Origin: Rhizobium etli CFN 42
Lineage (GTDB): Bacteria > Pseudomonadota > Alphaproteobacteria > Rhizobiales > Rhizobiaceae
Assembly (NCBI RefSeq): GCF_000092045.1
Contig: NC_007764.1
Location: 62,001 to 126,000, forward strand
Length of the DNA stretch: 64,000 nt
Direction of reading: 5' to 3'
In this document: one piece after another, positions 58,691 through 64,000 of the stretch
How the letters are laid out: the number at the start of each line of letters is the position of its first letter
How positions within the stretch are numbered: the first letter of the stretch is position 1
The notes under the pieces: model-generated
Seen by the model: only the letters and a program-made list of their open reading frames with translations
Told to the model about the DNA's origin: nothing
Database searches by the model: none
Made by a program: the position numbers and the translations under genes

Positions 58691-59017
58691 ATGCTTTCGA
58701 CGGAGCGAGATTTGAAGCGGGGCGGTGAGCGCTTCCCCATCCCTTCGCAAGGTGAAGTCGAAGGCAGGCTGCTGATGTTCGAAGTGGTTGCCGTCACCTG
58801 TCTGCAGGAGCTTCTCGCGAAAACGGATCCGCATCTGGTTTTCAGGCTTCGCCGCAAGCTCCTTCGCAATCTGAAGGAAAAGTGCGCCCCGCTGAAGCTA
58901 TGCGCGGACGACGAAAAGGCCGCAAAGGAGTTCGCACTCCAGCTGTTGAGCGCAGCTGTGGAACAGGCAGAAGACGAGGGGCGAACCGGCAGCCAAGATC
59001 CTCAGCAAGGCCATTAG
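58691..59017 (+). CDS. Hypothetical protein
   Basis: This is a 108-residue hydrophilic, mostly helical protein (VVAVTCLQELLAKTD; LRRKLLRNLKEKCAPLKLC) with no signal peptide. GGAGG stands at a good distance before the ATG. I do not recognise the family. Its position after an FNR/FixK-like palindrome and opposite a Usp gene suggests a low-oxygen or stress role. Confidence 0.55.
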   Translation: MLSTERDLKRGGERFPIPSQGEVEGRLLMFEVVAVTCLQELLAKTDPHLVFRLRRKLLRNLKEKCAPLKLCADDEKAAKEFALQLLSAAVEQAEDEGRTGSQDPQQGH

Positions 59018-59087
59018 GAGCCACTGCTCCATCTCTTTCTCGCCTTGCGATCAAGGGCCTCCCTGTAGGCGGGTTCCAGGAGCCGGC

Positions 59088-59516
59088 CTGCTGCTGACGG
59101 GTGCCTGCGGCGGTATCGTCTCCTCGACGGCACTGACGCTTTCCTTTGCCCGTCAATCGAAGCAGACGCCCGCCCTCTCGCCGCTGCTTGCGGCCGGAGC
59201 GATGCTGGCGGGGGCCGTATCCCTGAGACGTGTGCTATTGATCTGCGGTGTCATCGCACCTGGTGTGTTGATGGAGCTTGCGGCATTGCTCGGACCGGCT
59301 GCCGCAGTGCTCGCCATCGGCGGCGGCCTCGCCGACTTCTCGCCGCGCTCCAACGACGGCCCCGACTTTTCACCGAAAAATCCGTTGGAGGTGATGGTCG
59401 TGTTGCGTTTTGCTCTGCTGCTTGCCGTCGTCGACGTGCCTGCGGATGCGGCGCCGGACGACTTCATCATTCCACTGATCAGCTTCAACGACATTGCTTT
59501 TCTCCGGATCGGTTGA
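59088..59516 (+). pseudogene. 5'-truncated MgtC/DUF4010-type membrane protein
   Basis: From 59088 the frame reads LLLTGACGGIVSSTALTLSF and later PLLAAGAMLAGAVSLRRVLL and NPLEVMVVLRFALLLAV, which match the C-terminal DUF4010 membrane domain of MgtC/SapB-like proteins. The whole N-terminal MgtC domain is missing, no ribosome site precedes the remnant, and the end after LAVVD diverges to FIIPLISFND. It is a decayed fragment of about 140 codons. Confidence 0.7.
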
Positions 59517-59597
59517 ACTCGTAAACCTGCCGCGGGAAGCCGCCGGGCTCGTGGCGCAGGCTGTCGGACATTCTGTCCCCATGCGGAGCCACCTGCC

Positions 59598-59611
59598 TTG
59601 ACGCATATCAA
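59598..59611. promoter_or_regulatory. Orphan FNR/FixK-like box
   Basis: TTGACGCATATCAA matches nine of ten defined positions. It lies between two convergent 3' ends (59516 and 59648), so it has no obvious target now. It may have served a gene removed by deletion. Confidence 0.45.
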
Positions 59612-59647
59612 GTGAAATCGCCCACCGGATGCCCGCGCAAGGCCTCC

Positions 59648-60232
59648 TCAGCCGAGGTCGCTCAGGAATGCGTCGGTCTCCATGAGTTCCAGCTGGACGG
59701 AAAAACGATCGTGCAGCAGTTCCAGCGACGCGTCATAAGTGTCGTCGGCGCTGCTGCAGACAGCATCCTTCAGCAGGATGACACGATAGGCGAGATCGAT
59801 GGCGCCGAGGGTCGTGGCAAGCACGCAGACATCCGTCTCCCCGCCGGTGATGACAAGGGTGTCGACCCGCTCCGACTGAAGAAGCGTATGGAGGCGGCCG
59901 TCGATCCACGGTGAATAGGTGCGTTTGTCGAAGCATCGTGCCGGCGGAACAAGCGAGGCCAGCGAGGAAGCCAGATTGACGAGCTCGGGCGGCAGATGCT
60001 CGCCCGTCATCATCCACCATTTCTGGTAATAGTCGCGCCATTTCCCCGGCATCGCGTCCGGATGCTGGGGTGGCACGAAGCGCGTAAAAATCGTCCGGGA
60101 CGGATGCCGGCCGGCAAGTTCCTCGATCTGCGGAGAGATCCGAACCATCCAGGGCACGTGCCATGGGGTGTCTTCCGCAAACATGCGCTGCATGTCGACG
60201 CAAAGATGCCGCCACTCGCCGATCCCGGCCAT
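59648..60232 (-). CDS. Isochorismatase-like cysteine hydrolase
   Basis: This is a 194-residue hydrolase of the isochorismatase/nicotinamidase fold. The catalytic residues are visible: the aspartate in CVDMQRMF (near 14), the lysine in CFDKRTYSPW (near 105) and the nucleophilic cysteine in GGETDVCVLAT (near 140). The start at 60232 follows AGGGAGGA; a GTG three bases earlier is possible. It may act on amide or imide substrates. It lies 56 bases after the GGDEF-EAL gene on the same strand and may be co-transcribed with it. Confidence 0.88.
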   Translation of the reverse strand: MAGIGEWRHLCVDMQRMFAEDTPWHVPWMVRISPQIEELAGRHPSRTIFTRFVPPQHPDAMPGKWRDYYQKWWMMTGEHLPPELVNLASSLASLVPPARCFDKRTYSPWIDGRLHTLLQSERVDTLVITGGETDVCVLATTLGAIDLAYRVILLKDAVCSSADDTYDASLELLHDRFSVQLELMETDAFLSDLG

Positions 60233-60288
60233 CACATCCTCCCTTCGTCTTCGGGCGTCAACCGCTGCCCGGAACGAAAGTTCCCGCT

Positions 60289-62682
60289 TTAGGCAATGGC
60301 TCCTGAGGCGATTGTTCGTGGTCCGGCGCCGCCCTCCGATTTGGCGAAGCAGTCGAGTTCGCGAAGCGGAACCGGTTTGGAGAAGAAATAGCCTTGGAGA
60401 TCGGTGCAGCCGAGGGCGGTCAGAAAGTCGCGCTGATATTCGGTTTCGACACCTTCCGCCGTTGTCGAGATGCCGAGGTTGCGGCTGAGGGTGACGATCG
60501 CGCCGATGATGGCCGCGCCGTTGGCTTTTGCGCCAAGCTGCGAGACGAAGGAACGATCGATCTTGATGCGGTCGATGTCGAAACGCACCAGGTGGCTGAG
60601 GCATGAAAAGCCGGTGCCGAAATCATCGAGAGAAATTTGAATGCCCCGGCTGCGCAGCGTTTTCAGGACCGTATATACATCCGAATTATCCTCGATCAGC
60701 GAGGACTCGGTGAGCTCGAGCTCGAGGCGGGATGGCGGCAGGCCGGTCTCTTCAAGAACGGTGAAGACTTCCTCGGCAAAATTCGGTCTTCTGAGCTGAG
60801 CCGGCGACACGTTGACCGCCACGAAGGTCTCTACCGGCCATTTGCAGGCAGCCTTGCAGGCTTCGCGCAGGACCCAGAAACCGAGGGCGTCGATGAGGCC
60901 GCCCTCCTCGGCAGCAGGGATGAAGCTCGCGGGGGTCAGCAGTCCGCGCTGACTGTGACGCCAGCGCACGAGAGCCTCCGCGCCTGAGGCCGCGTATCCA
61001 CCCTCGGCGCGATGCACCGTCTGGTAATAGACCTCCAGCGATCCGAAATCCGGCCTGGTGCTGCCCGAGCCGGTTTGGGCACTGTCAGCGGACGAGGCCG
61101 TGCCTTTGGCCAGAACTTCGCGTAATTCGTTCTTGAGAATGTCGCGCGCATTTCTGCCCCCGTCCATGGAAGGGGAATAGACGCGCCACTGGCCTCTTCC
61201 GCCCATCTTTGCCTCGTAAAGCGCGACGTCGGCATAACGCATGAGGTCATCGGCAGTTCGCCCGGCATCGGGCACGATGGTGAGGCCGATCGAGCCGCCG
61301 ACCCGGGCGACCGCTTCGCCCCTCAGGAGCGGGAAGGGCCTGCCAAGTTCGGCGACGATCGCGTCGCATATGGACAGCAGGACTTGATCGTCATCCCTGA
61401 TGTCGCGCAGAAGCAGGGCAAATTCGTCGCCCCCGAGCCGGGCGAGCGTGTCGCCTGGGCGAAGGACGGACCGGATCCGCTCCGCGGCCATCCTGATCAG
61501 CTCATCACCGGCGGCATGGCCGAACGTGTCGTTCACCGCTTTGAAGCGGTCGAGGTCGAGAAGTGCGACGGCCGAGCGCTCGGTCGAATACCGCGTTTCG
61601 GCCAGGCACTCCTCGAACCGCATGGCGAACAAAGCGCGGTTGGGAAGGTCGGTCAGCACGTCATGCAAGGCCAGCTGCCTTGCATGCAACTCGCTTCGCT
61701 TCAACTCGCCCAGACTGCTCCGCAGCCGCACGAGCAGCACCGAAAACAGCACGGCGATCACCAGGGCCGCAATCGAAAGCGCCGGCATCAATCGGCCGAT
61801 CACCCGTGAACCTGGAAGATCGGGTCGCCATACGATGAAGCCGATCGGTTCACCATTTGCCGTTGCGTCGATCTGGAACGCAACCTCGTTTTCGTCAGCA
61901 TCGGCGGTGCGGGCAAAGCGCGCCCCGTTGAGACCCTGCTGCCGGCTCAATTCGTCGAGGGCCGCACCATCGAGAAACCGCACGACGATCAGGAATTGCC
62001 GCGTCGGCTGCGGCTGTCCCTCGGGCGCTTCGTTGATGGCGACGATGCCGACGATCGTCGGCCGCCCCTCCAGCCGCATCAGATTGGCCAGCGCATGGTT
62101 GGGGCGAACCGCGCTCGCCCGGCGGCTTTCCAGCGAGGATGGCATTCGGTCGGTGAATGTCGGGCTTTGGCTCGCGGTAAGACGGCTGTCTTTAAGGAGC
62201 GGCAAAAACAGAGGCTTCATCCAGCGATAGCGCTTTTCCGTTTTCGCATCGGTCAGCATGCTCAACTGAGCCTTGTCGTCGACGACAAAGGCCTGGTCGT
62301 ATCCGAAGGCGGACATTGCGGTTTCGCTGATTGCGCTGCCGGCCGCCCCGGTCAGAACCGTATCGAGGCTGGAGGAAACACCTGCCGACCGGGACGCAGG
62401 ATAAACGCGGGCAAGATAGCCGTTGCCGAACTGACCGATGACGTGGGCGACCTGATCAACCTGTTCCCGCAGGCGCGCATTGACCAGCTGACGCTGGCGA
62501 TCAAGCGCCGCAGCATCGCTTTCTGTTCCCGCCCAAAGCGCGGAGAGGACGACCAGTCCAATCGCTCCGAGCCCGCTGATGGCGATCAGAAAGAGAATTC
62601 TTCCCGAGGCGATCCAGGACTTCTGAAACGTGTTGGAGCTGGAAGGAACAACGATGTGCAAGCCTGGACCCCTGGACCCCAC
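60289..62682 (-). CDS. Diguanylate cyclase/phosphodiesterase (CHASE4-GGDEF-EAL)
   Basis: This 797-residue membrane protein makes and/or degrades cyclic di-GMP. It has an N-terminal helix (about 29-50) and a periplasmic sensor region of CHASE4 type (about 50-290), then a second helix (LSIAALVIAVLFSVLLV). The GGDEF domain has the intact active site RLGGDEFALLL and the inhibitory-site RPGD five residues before it. The EAL domain is also intact (GAEALVRWRH; ELTESSLIED; LDDFGTGFS). Both activities may be functional. The GTG start at 62682 lacks a clear ribosome site; a later start is possible. Confidence 0.92.
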   Translation of the reverse strand: MGSRGPGLHIVVPSSSNTFQKSWIASGRILFLIAISGLGAIGLVVLSALWAGTESDAAALDRQRQLVNARLREQVDQVAHVIGQFGNGYLARVYPASRSAGVSSSLDTVLTGAAGSAISETAMSAFGYDQAFVVDDKAQLSMLTDAKTEKRYRWMKPLFLPLLKDSRLTASQSPTFTDRMPSSLESRRASAVRPNHALANLMRLEGRPTIVGIVAINEAPEGQPQPTRQFLIVVRFLDGAALDELSRQQGLNGARFARTADADENEVAFQIDATANGEPIGFIVWRPDLPGSRVIGRLMPALSIAALVIAVLFSVLLVRLRSSLGELKRSELHARQLALHDVLTDLPNRALFAMRFEECLAETRYSTERSAVALLDLDRFKAVNDTFGHAAGDELIRMAAERIRSVLRPGDTLARLGGDEFALLLRDIRDDDQVLLSICDAIVAELGRPFPLLRGEAVARVGGSIGLTIVPDAGRTADDLMRYADVALYEAKMGGRGQWRVYSPSMDGGRNARDILKNELREVLAKGTASSADSAQTGSGSTRPDFGSLEVYYQTVHRAEGGYAASGAEALVRWRHSQRGLLTPASFIPAAEEGGLIDALGFWVLREACKAACKWPVETFVAVNVSPAQLRRPNFAEEVFTVLEETGLPPSRLELELTESSLIEDNSDVYTVLKTLRSRGIQISLDDFGTGFSCLSHLVRFDIDRIKIDRSFVSQLGAKANGAAIIGAIVTLSRNLGISTTAEGVETEYQRDFLTALGCTDLQGYFFSKPVPLRELDCFAKSEGGAGPRTIASGAIA

Positions 62683-62784
62683 GATACGGGCGCAATTGCC
62701 ACGCTAACAAATAAGCGTTCACGTAGAATTAAAGCCTGCGGCGCACGATAGGACGAGATCGATCACGCCCAGGGGGTTCCGGCG

Positions 62785-63591
62785 ATGTTGCGAATATCCA
62801 TTCAGACTTTGTTGCGCGGAGCGCTGATGTTGGGCGCGGTCGGCGTCGTTTTGGGTGTGGCCTCGCCGCTGCCGGTGGCCGCGCAAGAGCGGATGCCGAT
62901 GAGAGTGGCCGTCGAAGGTGCGTTTCCGCCCTTCAACTATCTCGACGCGAACAACAAACTTCAGGGTTTCGACATCGATATTGCCAATGCCCTCTGCGAG
63001 ACCGGCAAATTCGAATGCCAATTCATCATCGAGAAGTGGGACGACATGATCCCCGATCTCGTTGCCGGAAAATACGACGCGATCATTTCATCGATGTCGA
63101 TGAGCCTGGAGCGGCGCCAGAAGGTCGCTTTCACCGAGAAATACTATAACAGTCCGTCAGTGTTCATCGCTCGCAAGGACTCGCCGATCACTGACGTCAG
63201 CCCCGCGGCCCTCAGTGGCAAAAAGCTCGGGGTGACGTCGTCGACGGCGCAGGAATCTTACGCCAACCATTTCTATCCCGACATGAAGAAAACAGTATTC
63301 CGGTCATCGCCGGAATTGTACAAGGGCCTGTCGGACGGGCGCGTCGACATTATCCTGGAGGATAAGCTCGCCATTTACGACTGGATCGCCAATACGAAGG
63401 CGGGAACCTGCTGCGCGTTCAAGGGGCCGGATCTGGTCGACGTCACTTATTTTGGCGAAGGTGCGGGAATTGCGGTGCGTCTGGATGACAAGGACCGCCT
63501 TGCACGCCTGAACGAGGCGTTGAAGACGATCAAGGAAGACGGGACTTATGACATGATCAATGCCAAATATTTCCCGTTCAGCATCCAGTAG
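62785..63591 (+). CDS. Polar amino-acid-type periplasmic binding protein
   Basis: This is a 268-residue binding protein of the lysine/arginine/ornithine/octopine class. A signal peptide runs to about residue 34 (LGVASPLPVAAQE). The mature protein has FPPFNYLDANNKLQGFDIDIA and the ligand-domain features WDDMIPDLVAGKYDAI and LAIYDWIANTKAG. No permease or ATPase genes follow inside the window, so it is an orphan binding protein or works with a transporter elsewhere. A terminator follows the gene. Confidence 0.9.
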   Translation: MLRISIQTLLRGALMLGAVGVVLGVASPLPVAAQERMPMRVAVEGAFPPFNYLDANNKLQGFDIDIANALCETGKFECQFIIEKWDDMIPDLVAGKYDAIISSMSMSLERRQKVAFTEKYYNSPSVFIARKDSPITDVSPAALSGKKLGVTSSTAQESYANHFYPDMKKTVFRSSPELYKGLSDGRVDIILEDKLAIYDWIANTKAGTCCAFKGPDLVDVTYFGEGAGIAVRLDDKDRLARLNEALKTIKEDGTYDMINAKYFPFSIQ

Positions 63592-63621
63592 CAGGCAACA
63601 GAATTTTCGTGTGACTGCTGC

Positions 63622-63654
63622 GAGATGGCCGGTTTTCCCAGCCATCTCCGTTTT
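63622..63654 (+). terminator. Rho-independent terminator after the binding-protein gene
   Basis: GAGATGGC at 63622-63629 pairs with GCCATCTC at 63641-63648 (eight perfect pairs, 11-base loop), followed by CGTTTT. It lies 31 bases after the stop codon at 63591. Confidence 0.8.
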
Positions 63655-63699
63655 GAGCTAAAGCGCGCCGTTGCGCACTTTAGCGCGACATCCTTCTCG

Positions 63700-64000
63700 T
63701 CAGGCGGCTTTCGCGACCTCGCCGTGCGGATCGAGGACATACTTCGTTGCCGCGCCATGGTCGAAACTTTCATATCCAGCGGCGGCATCGTCGAGCGGGA
63801 TGACCTTAGCGTTGACGATATCGGCGATCGGCAACCGGTCGTGGAGAATCGCCTGCATGAGCTGGCGATTATATTTGAGCACCGGAGTCTGGCCGGTGTG
63901 GAAGGATTGTGCTTTTGCCCAGCCGAGACCGAAGCGAAGCGAGAGATTGCCGTGCTTGGCGGCATTGTCGACCGCGCCCGGGTCCTCGGTCACGTAGAGG
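63700..64000 (-). CDS. fdhA: Glutathione-independent formaldehyde dehydrogenase, C-terminal part
   Basis: Only the last 100 codons are inside the window. The protein end reads LYVTEDPGAVDNAAKHG, then FGLGWAKAQSFHTGQTPVLKYN and NRQLMQAILHDRLPIADI, and ends FDHGAATKYVLDPHGE. This matches the C-terminal part of zinc-dependent, glutathione-independent formaldehyde dehydrogenases. The metal-binding part is beyond the edge. Identity by C-terminus alone is good, but other closely related alcohol dehydrogenases are possible. Confidence 0.78.
   Translation of the reverse strand, partial: LYVTEDPGAVDNAAKHGNLSLRFGLGWAKAQSFHTGQTPVLKYNRQLMQAILHDRLPIADIVNAKVIPLDDAAAGYESFDHGAATKYVLDPHGEVAKAA

Overview
The window looks like an accessory replicon or chromosomal accessory region of an alphaproteobacterium of the Rhizobium group. 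The basis is high G+C, strongly biased codon use, many ABC importers, a complete ugp operon, FNR/FixK-type half-sites (TTGAT/ATCAA) and a trifunctional kinase-ATPase-histidine kinase of a type common in rhizobia. This assignment is an inference from gene content; no rRNA or marker gene is present. I saw no tRNA, rRNA, CRISPR array or replication origin.

Layout. (1) 1-13.2 kb is branched-chain amino acid breakdown. A leftward leucine set (ivd, mccB, mccA, the last cut by the window edge) and a rightward set (HSD10-like dehydrogenase, thiolase, acyl-CoA dehydrogenase, the four-gene branched-chain 2-oxoacid dehydrogenase bkdA1-bkdA2-bkdB-lpd) flank an antitoxin-toxin pair and an AraC-type regulator. 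(2) 13.2-17.8 kb holds a decayed Rhs/polymorphic-toxin 3' end, a stomatin-NfeD membrane pair and an MscS channel. (3) 18.0-24.8 kb is a glycerol-3-phosphate uptake operon ugpBAEC-ugpQ with a DeoR/GlpR-like regulator and a HAD phosphatase. A GlpR-like palindrome lies upstream. (4) 24.9-33.1 kb is one tightly coupled leftward operon: a Rieske-only protein, a Rieske-less mononuclear-iron oxygenase, a GST-fold protein, an amidohydrolase of the 8-oxoguanine deaminase/AtzB type, and a BMP-type nucleoside ABC importer. This resembles the logic of the GST-dependent, split NdmC/NdmD/NdmE N-demethylase of caffeine degradation and is the best candidate for a new catabolic system here. (5) 33.2-42.8 kb has an acylphosphatase-like gene, two IS30 relics, a ~1,980-residue pseudokinase/AAA/GAF/PAS/histidine kinase and its LuxR-type response regulator. 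(6) 42.8-50.5 kb is a CUT1 carbohydrate importer with ribokinase, RbsD/FucU and a LacI regulator. Two identical 14-bp perfect palindromes sit in the divergent promoter region. (7) 50.6-60.2 kb is a stress/low-oxygen island (two zinc alcohol dehydrogenases, CBS-BON protein, two Usp proteins, DksA/TraR zinc finger, flavin/FMN-binding oxidoreductase). It is sprinkled with FNR/FixK-like boxes and contains at least four decaying genes. (8) 60.2-64 kb has a cysteine hydrolase, a GGDEF-EAL protein, a polar amino-acid binding protein with a clear terminator, and the 3' end of a glutathione-independent formaldehyde dehydrogenase.

Together the genes describe a soil/root bacterium equipped for catabolism (Leu/Ile/Val, glycerol phosphates, a heterocycle or nucleobase, a sugar) and for low-oxygen stress. 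Several insertion-sequence and toxin scars show repeated gene traffic.
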